In this document: positions 12,390-23,379 of the stretch, one piece after another
Position numbering within the stretch: the stretch's first letter is position 1
How the letters are laid out: every line of letters starts with the position of its first letter
Source: Tetrapyrgos nigripes
Lineage: Eukaryota; Basidiomycota; Agaricomycetes; Agaricales; Campanellaceae
Assembly (NCBI GenBank): GCA_013368315.1
Contig: JAACJM010000044.1
Location: 124,001 to 188,000, forward strand
DNA: 64,000 nucleotides
Direction of reading: 5' to 3'
Made by a program: the position numbers and the translations under genes
The notes under the pieces: model-generated
The model's input: the letters and a program-made list of their open reading frames with translations, nothing else
What the model was told of the DNA's origin: nothing
Databases searched by the model: none

Positions 12390-12654
12390 GGTGTCTCAAG
12401 GACTCAAATTCTGCAGATAAGGGGATTTCTGGATAGATTACCTTCATCGGACGCATTGTCCCCTCCAAATGCTTAGTAGTACTAGTAGTAGTCAAACTCA
12501 TCTACAGGTATGTTACGAGGCCCTTTAGGCCGAGTTAACTTATGTCGACCCCCCAATTGAGTACCAAAGGTTCTCACGGGTTCTAACTTTTACACGCCAC
12601 CTCAGCGCTCCGAAGTGCCCGAACACTGCCATTTCAACTGACGCTTGACACTGG

Positions 12655-13012
12655 AGGCAAGCTCATGGGAAGCAGGCCCTTTGGCTCCTTGACGGGAAGC
12701 AGACGTCGACTTTTGACCTGCTTCACCACCGGTAATCATAAGGATGGGCCCAAGAGTAGATCTACTTTGTGTAGCTAGATCTTAGATTGAAATAAATTGA
12801 TCCAAAAGACCATTGTGAATATCAAGTGAGAGAATTGAATGTATCTACAAGTGGTACAAGGTACTACATGACAACAGGTCTAACAGGTATTGTGTACACG
12901 CGTTCAGATGCGTTCATCGCGAGATGTGTTTACTGCAATACAAAATCATACTAAATACAGACGCCCTAGGGAGACTTGTAGAACGACTCATTACACAACG
13001 ACAGCAAAACCG
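12655..13012 (+). repeat. Segmental repeat, left copy (inverted copy at 28.79-29.14 kb)
   Basis: The sequence from ACACTGGAGG near 12652 through the CCTAGGGAGACTTGTAG region near 12970-13005 is found, almost unchanged, in reverse orientation between 28790 and 29141. It forms the 3' flank of the GIY-YIG gene. No coding capacity seen. Confidence 0.75.
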
Positions 13013-13094
13013 AAAGCATTCAAAACGAGCAAATTTGAAAGCAAATTCCAAAACAAATGCATTAAGTGCACCTCACTCCCTTCGTCTCTACGAC

Positions 13095-13524
13095 TCACTT
13101 TGCTGTTTCGATGACCTCAGCAACTGCATCCAATCTGAAATCCAGCTTCATGAGAAACTCTTCCTGATGCACCACAGAACAATCGGGGCACGTTCTGACG
13201 ATCTTGGTGGCGTATTGCAGTATGTGTTGATGGACTTCGCGTTCTATGGTAAAAAGTAAGTAGTTTTTTAACAATTGAAACCATACACAGTGCACCGACG
13301 GCGTACGCTGTGGTCCTATCAAGGACCTTTACCGAATACACCAGCCTGAAGCCCTTGGACTGATGTCCCCTCCTCCATTCCCCGAGTCTGGTTTCGGGCG
13401 TGCGCCCTGTGGACCCGATTTTATACTCCAGTTTATTGCTGCCCTCGTTTAAGGCGAAGACGTATACGACGGAATCCGTCGGCTCGCTTGTAGAACTGAC
13501 ACTTGGCCAGTAAACGTGGAACAC
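13095..13524 (-). CDS. T5orf172/MUG113-type GIY-YIG-superfamily protein, probably splice-damaged
   Basis: The ATG is at 13524. Exon 1 encodes DSVVYVFALNEGSNKLEYKI then GSTGRTPETRLGEWRRGHQ and RLVYSVKVLDRTT: the V-Y-x-F-x-L and K-I-G-x-T-x-x-x-x-x-R-x-x-x-W pattern of the T5orf172 (MUG113) GIY-YIG-like fold. Exon 2 (to the stop at 13095) encodes EREVHQHILQY and RTCPDCSVVHQEEF, the usual His-rich/CPxC end of fungal members. Splicing with the nearest GT (GTACGCC, about 13305) joins the exons out of frame by one base, as if one base was inserted next to the donor. Intact function is doubtful. Role in the cell unknown. A truncated copy lies at 28.6 kb. Confidence 0.6.
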
Positions 13525-13599
13525 GGAAAACTAGCTAGCGTTAGAAAATAGCAAGTAAAACAGAATAACTCACATACCATGCTCAAGAGGTGGTCTTGT

Positions 13600-15220
13600 C
13601 TGGCAACGTTGGGAGGGCGGCGTGAGCAGTGAGGCGGGAGGTGGTCAGGTGGTTATTTGTCGCGCTAGATGCGTCTCCTTCAAAGCTTCCATCACCACCA
13701 CCACCACCACCACCACCACCACCACCACCATCGTCGTGAGACAGATAAATTGTATGCGCCGTGTCCTTTTCCTCGCTGGCATAATCACGGTGTTGTCCAC
13801 TCTCAGGCCAAAATCGTCGGAGTCCAACCCAGGAATGTGCGTCGGTCGGGTTGTCCAAAAGCTGGAGATATCGAGGTCACTATGACCATTGGCCAGGAAA
13901 CGGCAGATATTGGAGACGATGAGGAGGTGTATGGAGAATCCCGGGACATTGAGAGAGGGTCATGAAGGAAGATAGGTAGACTCGGCGGGAACATATGCTT
14001 CTATGTTCTGCAATGGTAATGGTACATTTGAGTTACTGTCTCAGCACGACGACCTCTATGCTAATCGTCGTCCTTTTCCACAAACCTACTATTATCATTC
14101 TCACTTCCTCTCGACTCAAGAATCTTATCAATCATCTCATTAACCAACCTCTCTGCATCATCCAACTTCTTCCTCTCTGGTCCAGGTTCATTGTGCAACC
14201 CTAATCCAGCTCGCATTCGGTCTCGCCTAGAATACTACCGTTCATATCTCGACCTGGAACGTGACAATGTTCCGACCCATACTCGCCAAACTCCCGGTAC
14301 ATCGAGGTAGCAATGTATGTCTCAGGTGCTTCAGTTGGGTCCAGTCACTGAAGATGCAGTTTTCCTTCCTCATTCCAGACACAGGACGAGCAATATGTTA
14401 ATTTTGACACGTCTGAGGCCATATCGACCGGTCTCCCTGCCGCTGCATACGACCGTTTCCACGCAATACTGGTACTTCCTCACCTTCTCCCATCACCACT
14501 TCTCCCTCCGCTTCCCATTCAAGTGCTTGGTTAAGACGGGGAGTTTCTCGCTATCATCCGTGTGTCCAACAAGCAACTCGATAGGCACCCTCCATCTTCC
14601 TCCTCCATGGACATCCGTCAGCGATGAATTCTTGAAAGGATGTATGAAAGGAGTCTCTGCATTCCTTGTCCATGGCTATGTCTGTTCGTCACGTTAGAGG
14701 GTACGGCCACTCCAAAGACAATTCCGGCCAGACGCACCAAAGGACCGGCCTCTCCAGAAATCGCAGTCGATCCCTTCCTTGTCGATTACCTCGGTAACGA
14801 GGTTCAGCGTATCTATCTCGTTCTTCAGGATCTTCAACGTCTGCTTCCTGGCGAATGTAGTAGCAACACACCATCAGCTACAACAATATTTTCCACTGTC
14901 AACCCATCTACTTTTGCCTTTTCAATAGCCGACCCGAAATTGAGGCGGTCGCCCATATAGTTATTGATTATGGCTAAAACTTGTTTGAAGGGGGTGTTAG
15001 GATCTGTACCGGTAAACGTCGCTAGACAAAGTGCATAGGCGGGTTGGAAGTATGGAGGAGTTGATGAGGGAGGTGGTGAAGCGTGAATGCTGATAATATT
15101 CTCTTGTAATGATATATATGTATCGCAATTGTTATGACTGTCGGAATTGCTTTGAGTATATACCGCGTTGTGTTTTCTAGCCGAATAGTACATGGTCACA
15201 ATTACAGTAAGATACACCTG
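13600..15220 (-). pseudogene. Dihydroxyacetone kinase (DhaK domain), multiply frameshifted relic
   Basis: Fragments appear in the right order on the minus strand: PAYALCLATFTG, TPFKQVLAIINNYMGDRLNF (the N-Y-T-G-D-R-x-N-F signature with Met for Thr), EKAKVDGLTVENIVVADGV, then HCHVPGRD, GETECEL (frame break) GLGLHNEPG, KKLDDAERLVNEMIDKI, SSFMTLSQCPGFSIHLL and LDNPTDAHSWVG. These match successive DhaK blocks of ATP-dependent glycerone kinases (DAK1/DAK2). Several frame changes and stops separate them. The N-terminal DhaK region is missing beyond about 15.2 kb, and the DAK2/DhaL half is absent because the GIY-YIG repeat begins at about 13.5 kb. A long CAC microsatellite sits in the linker region. 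Confidence 0.8.
13692..13730 (+). repeat. (CAC)n microsatellite
   Basis: About 13 perfect CAC units. They lie in the region that corresponds to the linker after the DhaK domain of the decayed kinase; reading frames over it give poly-His, poly-Thr or poly-Gly and are not genes. Confidence 0.95.
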
Positions 15221-15721
15221 TACGAAAACGAATAGTCAGCTTGGAAAGATATTATCTGGGAAGGATAACGCACCTGAAGAACACAGCAAACTCCGCTCAA
15301 CATCTAGGCAGTAGCAGTGGCTTCAGCAATTGTGAGATTCTTCATCGCATCCTCAAACTTCTCAGACTCGCTATAGGACTGGTCAAGATGAAGGTGTAGG
15401 TGTAGGTGTATGAGCATATTCTGAATTTGCATACACTAATGTCGGCTATCTTGCATAATTGCCGGTTTGAGACTATCGCCGACCTTCTTTGTCTCTCTCA
15501 TTTGACCGACCCAAATGGGCAAGGACAGTGGTAGATAAAGAACACTCTGAAAGGCCCTCCGGACAAAGGTTTGCTTGTCCTCACAAAGACAGTGGCAAAA
15601 GATTTGCAAGGAGAAAATGGGACAGCCTGGAGGTGAAGCCACTTAATGAGCCACTGGTCTTTGAGGATTTCACCAACATATAAACGCTGAGCATCGTTTT
15701 ACACCATCGTGCTCATTCCCA
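15221..15721. other. Spacer between the kinase relic and the Pro/Lys-rich gene
   Basis: About 500 bp. A short minus-strand stretch near 15305-15370 reads KFEDAMKNLTIAEATATA before a stop and may be another gene remnant, but I cannot assign it. A GTGTAG-type short repeat lies near 15391-15410. The promoter of the next plus-strand gene should be here. Confidence 0.35.
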
Positions 15722-18710
15722 ATGCCGCCTCCTAAGTCTGGTTCTAAGCCTCCTCCCAAGTCTGGTTCTAAGCCTCCTCCCAAGCGTCCTTCCAAGCGTC
15801 CTACCAAACCAGCCACTTTGGGGCCTGCTAAGCCTCCTTCTTCCAAGCCATCTTCCACCAAACCGGCCACTTCCAAGCCTGCTAAGGCTCCTTCTTCCCA
15901 CCAGCCCTCTTCCAAGCCATCTTTCACCAAACCGGCCACTTCCAAGCCTGCCAAGGCTCCTTCTTCCCAGCCACCCCCTTCCAAGCCATCTTCCGACAAA
16001 CCGGCCACTTCAAAGCCTACCAAGCCCTCTTCTTCCAAGCCATCTTCCAAGGCTCATTCCAAGCAAACATCTTGCCCTACTCGACCCTGGAAACCAAACC
16101 CGACATCCAGCACTCCTAAGAAGAAGAAAAAGGACGCGTTTCGCCTATCCCGAGATGAAGTGCCATCAGACGCTAAAGGTACCATTGTGAGTTTCAATCT
16201 ATCTTATGCGTTGAGAAGGTAGATACTCACATGCTTTCACCATGCCTATAGCGGGCCTTTCAAATTCATGTATGTTTGTTGCTGGGCCTTTTCAGTGGAA
16301 CCAGCGTCCCCCAACTACCATTGCCTCAGCTAAAGCAAAAGTTCGCAGCCCGATTCAAAAATCGTGAAGACTTTTCGACTCTAGTCAGAAAATTGGCCCA
16401 TAGCTCTGTCCACAGCATACAGTTGCAACACATTCAAGAAGTGAGGACGAAATTTTACAGAAAATCCGCTCAAGGCAACAGTCTTGGCAACGACATAGGC
16501 ATGGTAGGTGACTGGGGAATCCGAGTCGTCTTTTCGATGATGGAGTCGTATGGTTTTGAGCAGTTTTGTCCAGACTTGTCGGAGTCTCGCTCCTCACTCT
16601 ACAACATCGGTCACCAAACCTTCGCCATCGACACCTTCCAACAAGCATGTATGGTAGGAGGTTACGACCGCTTTGGTGTCGAGCCCGAGCTCTACGACAG
16701 CATCACTGTCCTCGCCAAGGCCTACGACAGCTATGTCTTTGGAACCCTCAGGGATAAGGTGAGGCTAGATGCGAGGGATCCTGGAGCTCTGGATAGATGT
16801 GCAGATACTAATGCCATTGGAAAGTGGAGGCGAACGGTGCGTATTATGGTCTCGTTCTTGTTCCGCTCATACTCACATACAAAATCATTGTTTAGCTTGC
16901 AGCCGAGCGCGCACTGTATCTGCAGCTTCGCCAATTCCCCAAAAGGGTCATCAAGGCAGTCTCAGGCAATTATTGCGCGTCAGAAGATGAAGGTCCCATT
17001 ATGGACGAGGCTGGCAACGTCAAGTTAATCAACAATCGTGAATATTACGTCGTCAAGGAGGTTCCTGGACGTAATCCACTTGTTACTGCCTTTGTCCACA
17101 GGCTCGACCAGGAGATAGCAAGGAGAGGGGGAAATGTAGGCAGTATGGTTGAGCCTGAAGTTGGTGGGAGGAGGAAGGGCCGCCGCATTGTGGGCACAGC
17201 AGCTTCCAAACGACAGCGTATTGTCCCACAGCATCCCGAGTCGCCTCAGTCTATATACCTTCCCAACAACGTACCCCTCGACTTTTTCGACCCCGACTAC
17301 TTCAACGATCTGTCTATTCTTGATCACGCAAAGTATAGTCATAAGGCCTTCACAGCCTTTCCTCCTAATGTTAATGTCGACTGGTTATTTGCAAATATCG
17401 AAAAGTGGGCAAAGATCTCCGATCAAGACTTCAATTCGCTTTATGGTTCAGGGTCGTTCGCATACAAGTTTCCCACCTTGGAGGAAATCAAAATTTGGGG
17501 TAGGGGCGAAGAGGCATTTCAGGAGGAGCAAGATGACATAGAGCGGGCAGAGTTTAGAGAAAATGTGGAGGCGGATTTCATGGCCAGGGCGACTGCCAGC
17601 AGAGGCAAGAAGAGAGCTCGTTCTGCGAAAAATGGAAGCGAGGAAAGCGGTGAAGATCTGTACTCTGATAGGTACCGGCATGAGTACGAAGCTGACCAGA
17701 ACGAAGACAAGGACGAAGACAAGGAATATACACCTTCCCAATTTAACTCTGGTTCGTCTCGGGAGTCCAAACGTCGTCGTCGAGGGGAGAGACGCAATCA
17801 GATGGAGGAGGACGACGAGTCTGCAACGCATGGAGGTTATGAGAGCAGAGAAGAGTACGAGGAGGAGGAGGGGTATGACGCGGAGGAGTACGATGAGCAG
17901 GAGGAGCAGGAGGAGTATGATGAGCAGCAGGAGTACGATGAGGAGCAGGAGGAGTACTATGAGGAGCAGGAGGAGTATGATGAGGAGCAGGGCGAATACT
18001 ATGAGGAGGAGGAATACGATGAAGAGCAGGAGCAGGAGTACGAGGAAGCGTATGACAATGATTTCGATGATTTTCTGTCCGAGCAGGGCTTTGGCAACCA
18101 AGACAATCAAGGCGATGCTAAGGACGATTTTGAGATGGAGGGAGAGGAGGCGAATACTCCTGGGCCACAAAATGGCCCTCAAGAACCCCCACCACAGCCT
18201 GCCAACCCTTCTGCACCACCAAATGGCCAACCTTCTGATTGGTATACGCACACGTTTGGCCCTCAAGAACCCCCACCACAGCCTGCCAACCCTTCTGCAC
18301 CACCAAACGGCCAACCTTCTGATTGGTATATGCACACGTTTGGCCCTCAAGAACCCCAACCACAGCACCACGAGACATACTATCCTGAAGGGACATACTA
18401 TCCCGAATATCCAGGCCATGGACAGTCCCAAGAACCCCCACCACAGAATTACCAAGCATATGGAGAACACCCTGGATATCCAGCCTATGAACAGGCCTAC
18501 GCCTCCAACGCTTCGACTGCATATCCTGGTTATCCCGCCAACAACACAGACTGGAGATCCCATGCTTCAACCCCAACGTCCAACTCTTTGACTCCATATC
18601 CTGATTATCCCGCCAACAACGCAGCCTGGAGCTCCCATGCTTCAACCCCAGCAGAGAATTTCAGTGACTCGGCATATCCTCCATATCAAGACGACAACTA
18701 TTGGGGGTAA
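15722..18710 (+). CDS. Large lineage-specific protein with Pro/Lys N-terminus and Glu-rich tail, function unknown
   Basis: Three coding exons, about 960 residues. Exon 1 (15722 to about 16185) encodes MPPPKSGSKPPPKSGSKPP and further SKPATSKPAKAPSS repeats ending in KKKKKD. Exon 2 (about 16252-16835) encodes the best ordered part: FYRKSAQGNSLGNDIGMVGD, GIRVVFSMMESYGFEQFCPD, ACMVGGYDRFGVEPELYDS. Exon 3 resumes with LAAERALYLQLRQFPKR and ends in basic patches (SKRRRRGERR), a long Glu/Tyr/Gln tract (17844-18050), two exact-length 84-bp tandem units (18174-18257, 18258-18341) and a Tyr/Pro/Asn-rich tail. The patches look like nuclear localisation signals. I recognise no enzyme; its setting suggests a gene carried by or co-amplified with transposons. 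It converges with the gene at 19087-21336. Confidence 0.65.
18174..18341 (+). repeat. Two tandem 84-bp coding repeats
   Basis: Each unit starts GGCCCTCAAGAACCCC and encodes 28 residues (GPQEPPPQPANPSAPP..). The two differ at only a few positions; a third partial unit starts at 18342. Confidence 0.9.
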
Positions 18711-18740
18711 TGGCAAGTAATAATTTATTGGGGGCAAATA

Positions 18741-18880
18741 CACGCAAGCCTAGATATGATTTTCAGTTACTTTTTGACTTCTATAGACGTTCCACGTACT
18801 GTATACACGAAAGCGTTCAAGTACCTTTCTGGTAGATACACGAAAACCTAGATATGCATTTCAGTTACTTTTTTTTTTTG
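18741..18880 (+). repeat. Pair of direct repeats in the convergent 3' region
   Basis: TACACG(C/A)AA(G/A)CCTAGATATG followed by TTTCAGTTACTTTTT occurs at about 18740-18780 and again at about 18836-18876, between two convergent genes. It may mark duplicated 3'-end or terminator sequence. Confidence 0.6.
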
Positions 18881-19086
18881 ACAGAGACATGAAACTTTAC
18901 ACACCTGGACTAGATTAAATCGTTCTAATACATTGCAATTCATCTTCACGGTGACCCAACAAGTGATACACGTTGAACAGTTCACGATAGATACATTTTT
19001 GCATTATAGCAAGGAAGATTGATACACAAAAAAGTCATGGCAAATTACTGGAGTCCAAGCACATATCATGTCGTATACGAGGAATG

Positions 19087-21336
19087 TCATGCTGAAAGTT
19101 CAAGACAAAGGGGAGTAACAGCGGCACGGCCAAAGATATTGAAAAAGTACTGTAAGTAGGCGTGTACGATCTCTTCTTCAAACCTTTGTAATTGAGCATC
19201 ATTCAACAACACATTCTCCCGAGCCCCCTTCAAATCCTGAAATTGCTCTTCAAACTTTGGCCAGTCCTTCATTACATCTCGCAATGCAAATAAAACTGCC
19301 TTCTGAATAAGAGGCACTGCCGAGGCAAACCCTTCATCTGCGCGGTCGAAATCCACTACAAGCATGTTGGTCATGTCAGCACCCTGGAAACAATCGTGGA
19401 GACGTTGGGAACGATGGCGAGATTCAAGAGGAGTCAGGGATTTTGAGACAATGGCTTTATCCAGGGCAGCCAGCTCGCAACGGAAGTTAAGATGAGACAA
19501 CTCGTAGATGATTTCCCGGACAACAGCATCTGGAATATCCGCAGACCGAGAAAAAGAAGAGCCTCTCCATGAGACCGTCGCAGGGAGGTGTTCCAGGTTC
19601 ACATCGACACTGGTAGAAAGCAGACAGTTGGCGAGGAACTCGCGGGCAGACGCTTTTTGGGTAGCAGTTTTTCCTGCCTTTGAAGACGATGCTTTTGAAG
19701 ACAAAGCTGTCGAAGAGTCCTGTGCAGTGAAGTCGCCGTTCAACAGCTGTCGCCATGTAGAATTGAGAACGAGGGTGGGGGAAGGTTGAGTCACTCGGAA
19801 CAGTAGGATATCACAAAACTGCAGGTAATTCCAGCAGTAAACGTGGGTTTTCTCGGGTTTGGTGACAGAGACGAAGAGGATGGGATCAGGAAAAGTATAT
19901 CCGCCCTGAACCGGGTCTGGAGGGTATTCCTGGTTGACTTGGGAAAGCGCTGAAGCCCAACGAGGTGAGAATGGAGGAAACAACGGATGACTTGGGAGCA
20001 ACCACTTGTCACGTCCAGTGGGTTTGACCGGCTTCTTGGACTTTTTTGAATCTATTTCGTAGTCAGTCAAGATGTAAGGTGAACATATAGATGGAAAGCC
20101 TTACATGGTGCTGGCCGATTCCATTCTGGCAGGGTACGGTCAGGTCCACGAAGAACTGTTGTTGAAGGTGCTGCTATAGCAAGACGACTCTCCTGAGAGG
20201 ACTCGAAGGGAGATTGAGTGTTGAAGATGGTGTTCATGTGATCCTGAACTGCGTTGTACTGCCGCTGAGTGTCTGGAACACCCTGGAAGATGAGCAGCTC
20301 AGGAAACGGCGAATCCTGGCAACAGACAACGCGAGCAGAGACCAAGCTAGCTAGTTCGCCTACAGAGACTGACAGAACATCCTGTACTGGACGGAGGAAC
20401 CAAAACGGAAGCCCAGCACGAAACAGGAGCTCCGCGTGCTGGAGGTTGGAGGTGTAGGCACCGATGACTGGTGCTGGCACTATAGCAGAGCTTCCATCTT
20501 TCTGCCCTTCCATCCGCGGGCGGAAAACCTCACAATACTCTAGCAGGGCATGCAGTTCCAGGAAGAGACGCTGCACAGAAGCAATAGTGTAACCCATCTG
20601 CCGCTGACTCATGAGCAGGGAACTGAGGCGAACGGTGCACTCATGGAGGGATTGAGAGTAATGTCGGGCTAATTCCATTTCGGTTTGATTATTGTGGCGA
20701 GTAAGAAAGTTATCACATCTAGCACGTAATTCTGTGACCAATTCCCTCAACTCCAAAGCCCTCTCCACCTTCAGTTTCCCCAAGCCGGTCCCCACACCCT
20801 GACGCTCCTCAACAAAGAACTCTGGTTTGGGAATCCACCATATGAGATCGAACTTGTGACCCGACGGCGGTCTGTGAAGAATGCAAGTGAGATGGCAGAG
20901 GGGAAGGCACCATTGCTGTGGCCATTGAAGATAGTCATCCTCTCCGAAACAAAAATCTTGACGCATCTTCATCTCCACGACAGGACTGACGGTGTAAATA
21001 GCCAGATCGCGGTATGGTGTGGTGAAGAAAAAACGTCCCCCAGGAAGGACAGCAGCCAGAGAGGCGTCATGGGGAGTAACGAGTGAAACTGTGTCTGCAC
21101 AGGATATAAGTGTTAAATACAAAAGAAAAAAAGAAAAAAAAAAGTAAGCAACATACCCTTGGTCTGCCGGTGCAAGAGGAGGTTATGGTTTTTATCGAGT
21201 TCTTCAGCTGTAGGAGGGGGTCTTGCAGATGAACTGGCCGTAGCGCTCCCCTGGGTTATCAAGTAGTGTTAGTATCAAGGTCAGGTAAACTGTAATTGTC
21301 ACGAACCTTGGTAGTTGACTTCTGGTACTGTTGCAT
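19087..21336 (-). CDS. Lineage-specific protein of unknown function (about 690 residues)
   Basis: Reads on the minus strand from ATG 21336: MQQYQKSTTK, intron, GSATASSARPPPTAEELDKN, intron, then DTVSLVTPHDASLAAVLPGG and a long exon to about 20110 (ARHYSQSLHECTVRLSSLLM; FRAGLPFWFLRPVQDVLSVS). After an intron (about 20053-20104) it continues with SKKSKKPVKPTGRDKWLLPS, PPDPVQGGYTFPDPILFVSV and KTHVYCWNYLQFCDILLF, ending at 19087. No catalytic motif or membrane helix is evident. It is predicted to be mainly helical, with a compact aromatic-rich C-terminal domain. I recognise it only as a basidiomycete-type orphan. It lies tail to tail with the Pro/Lys-rich gene; a 5'-leader hairpin and a 606-bp palindrome lie just upstream. 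Confidence 0.65.
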
Positions 21337-21348
21337 AGTTTAGAATAG

Positions 21349-21382
21349 CCTGCGATACAGTTATGTAGGACTGTATCGCAGG
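21349..21382 (-). promoter_or_regulatory. Perfect 12-bp hairpin just upstream of the start codon
   Basis: CCTGCGATACAG (21349-21360) and CTGTATCGCAGG (21371-21382) are perfect inverted arms around a 10-nt loop, ending 13 nt before the ATG at 21336. It would fold in the 5' leader of the 19087-21336 gene or act as a palindromic DNA site. Confidence 0.7.
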
Positions 21383-21475
21383 TAAAATAGAAGGAATATC
21401 AGTAACAAGAAAAACCGACGAAAGAGGACAAAACTCACTGTAAAATAGGTGATGATCTAGATAGAGACACAGAAG

Positions 21476-22081
21476 GCCGTAACACAGTGCAGACACTCAA
21501 AAGTGGCTGCACAAGTACAACTGACCCAAAGGTACAGTTGCCCATGACCGAAAGAATTCAAGTCACTAGTTGTAGGGCACTATCAGTGTTGGAGGGAGGT
21601 CCTGAGGTGGGAAAACTTGAGGTGTGCTGTTGAGGAAGCTGGGTAGGCTGTCAAGGGAGCAGGGACGGGAAGGCGCTGTCGAAGAAGCCGTTGGGCGGTC
21701 GAGGAAGCGCTGATAAGGGAGAGACAAACTTTGGAAGGAAAGGTCTGGAACAGGCTTTGTCAGCGGTTCCCAAGCCACCGTGTGTGTGATGTCTCATGTC
21801 ACACCGACTTTTCCATCCTCCAGCAACCAGCCTCGTCCCTCTGGGCTGGCTTCTGGCTCAGCGACAGCCCAACGGCTTCCTCGCTCGCTCTCGCTGCTCC
21901 CTCGACAGCCTACCGAACAGTAATGGCTTCCTCGACAGCATACCCTCCAGCTTCGCCTCCAGGATCCCGCCTCATAGCACCCTGCAACCAGTGACCTGAA
22001 TTCTTTCAGTCACTGGCAACTGTACCTTTGGGTCAGTTGTACTTGCACAGTTACTTTTGAGTAGCTGTGCTGGGTCACGGC
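21476..22081. repeat. 606-bp imperfect palindrome (foldback repeat)
   Basis: The outer arms pair well: GTACAACTGACCCAAAGGTA at about 21514-21533 has its inverse at about 22024-22043, and GCCGT/ACGGC mark the ends. Further in, the arms share a motif close to GGTAGGCTGTC(A/G)AGGGAGCAG and GAAGCCGTTGGGC, in inverted order. The whole segment can fold on itself. It contains no gene. A foldback transposon or an inverted duplication at a transposon end fits. Confidence 0.8.
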
Positions 22082-22932
22082 AATACTACTGGTATACACT
22101 TGAAGCTATGTATACGGTGCGTTTTCCTTCATTCTGTCGTTTGTTGACCGTTATCTAGGTACTGACATTCCTTCTCACTGGCCTGCATCACAGGTTGTGG
22201 GGCTGTCCCAGCCGTCCCAGCTGTTTCAAGCCCATAATCATCACTGGACTTTACCTGTCAAGGTTGGAGCCAGTGAGCCTTTTTCCCCCTCACTGCTAAC
22301 GCTCCCAAACTTATTTTTACTCAAGTGTGAACTTTTTCGCTTGCTCCTTCTCTCCTTCCTCGACAGGATGAAGTGACTGAACACGCTGTGTCCCGGCGAG
22401 CCCCTGCAGCCAACCAAACGCCATGGCGTGTCCGAAAAGACATTAAACTATGGCATCTAGATGTTACTGAAGCATCGCCAAATCGGATTCTCGGATGGGA
22501 AAGGTGACGCACTCAGTGCAGCGGGTTACCCCTCAAAGGTTTCTCCTGGTGCGGTGCGCCGGCCTGTTGTCTTGCCCTGTCTCGTACATGTTGGCAATTC
22601 TTCTCATTCTGGGGCTGAGGCCGAGGTGCCCAGTAACATCGATGCAGACTATATGCCATGGCCGCAGGTCCGCAAACGACAAACCCGTTCGCTTGCTCCT
22701 TCTCTCCTTCCTCGACAGCCTACCCAACAGTAACGGCTTCCTCGACAGGATGAAATAAATCAAGAATGTCATTCCAGTGGCTGATACACGTTGCCTTCGC
22801 ATCCTCACCAATCGCAACATGCTCCACTGCCAACCTGAGAGGAAGTCCTTCGTTCACTCAGAAACCAAACCCCTAAACGTTAATTTATGCGGTTTGGGAA
22901 GCTGAAGGAAAATGAGGCTGAGGGCAGCGCAT
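22082..22932. other. Unassigned region with repeated CTTCCTCGACAG motif
   Basis: The string GCTTGCTCCTTCTCTCCTTC followed by CTCGACAGGATGAA or CTCGACAGCC occurs near 22338 and 22690, with related short copies at 21890-21950, 22735 and 23448. Possible small exons (DEVTEHAVSRRAPAANQ near 22370) end in stops. I cannot define a gene. Confidence 0.4.
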
Positions 22933-23026
22933 GGCCATCACAGGATTCGAACCTGTGGTCTACCATCGTGCATCTAACGTCCAAGAATACCGGAGATGGG
23001 CGCATCACCAACTATGCCAGATGGCC
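22933..23026 (-). tRNA. tRNA-like gene with intron (anticodon uncertain, CCG or CGG)
   Basis: On the minus strand the acceptor arms GGCCATC and GATGGCC pair perfectly. The D arm GCAT..ATGC encloses AGTTGGTG, and the T arm is ACAGG-TTCGAAT-CCTGT, containing the consensus B box GGTTCGAATCC. The anticodon arm is interrupted by about 20 nt. Pairing CCATC with GATGG gives one loop reading, CCCAT with ATGGT another, so the anticodon is ambiguous and the gene may be a pseudo-tRNA. Confidence 0.65.
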
Positions 23027-23280
23027 ATGTCTTCAGATCTTTGTACCTCAAGTTCCCTCCCCTGTCCTGTGTTTGGACGGTGACATATCGGGACAGTACT
23101 TGAAAGAAATCCATCTACCTCTAGTGCTTGTCCAACAAACACTAAAGTCCATGACCGCGTTCGTTCTCTCCTTACTTTCTCTTTTCCTGGCGCATCGACT
23201 CTACCAGGCCCAACTAGGTGGCTTGTAATCCCTCTTCTCTTTTGTGCGATGCTGAAAGAAAAAGGAAGCCAAAGAAGCAT

Positions 23281-23379
23281 GGCCATCACAGGACTTGAAC
23301 CTGTGATTTCCCGGGGACATTCTGGACGAAATATCTTGCGAACAAAACCCGGGTGTGTTGCCAACTACACTAGACGGCC
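23281..23379 (-). tRNA. Second tRNA-like gene with intron (anticodon uncertain, TTG or TTT)
   Basis: Acceptor arms GGCCGTC/GATGGCC (one G-T pair), D arm GTGT..ACAC, T arm ACAGG-TTCAAGT-CCTGT, and an anticodon stem CCGGG/CCCGG or CCCGG/CCGGG around TTTTG plus an intron of roughly 25 nt. It shares its acceptor, T arm and 3' flank (AAGCATGGCCATCACAGGA) with the copy 350 bp away, so the two arose by duplication but carry different anticodon arms. Confidence 0.6.

Larger units (their letters stand above)
10424..12413 (+). mobile_element. Pogo-type element with internal deletion
   Basis: It holds the transposase remnant at 10868-11605. Its left end is the CAG-starting inverted repeat at 10424-10450. 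At 12390-12404 the sequence reads GGTGTCTCAAGGACT, nearly the inverse of the inner half of the left repeat, and CTG follows at 12411-12413, so a degenerate right terminus is plausible. A second inner motif, AGTCCTTGATACACT at 10453-10467, also pairs with the right end. No clean TA follows the right end. A non-autonomous, decayed copy. Confidence 0.45.

Noticed and set aside
13583..13965. Poly-His, poly-Gly and poly-Val frames around 13700
   Set aside because: All are readings of one CAC microsatellite in different frames, lying inside the decayed kinase gene.
17448..18563. Minus-strand 371-residue frame rich in Leu, Ile and Val resembling a membrane protein
   Set aside because: It is the reverse complement of the Glu-rich tract of the plus-strand gene (GAG/GAA read backwards gives CTC/TTC); the apparent hydrophobicity is a shadow.
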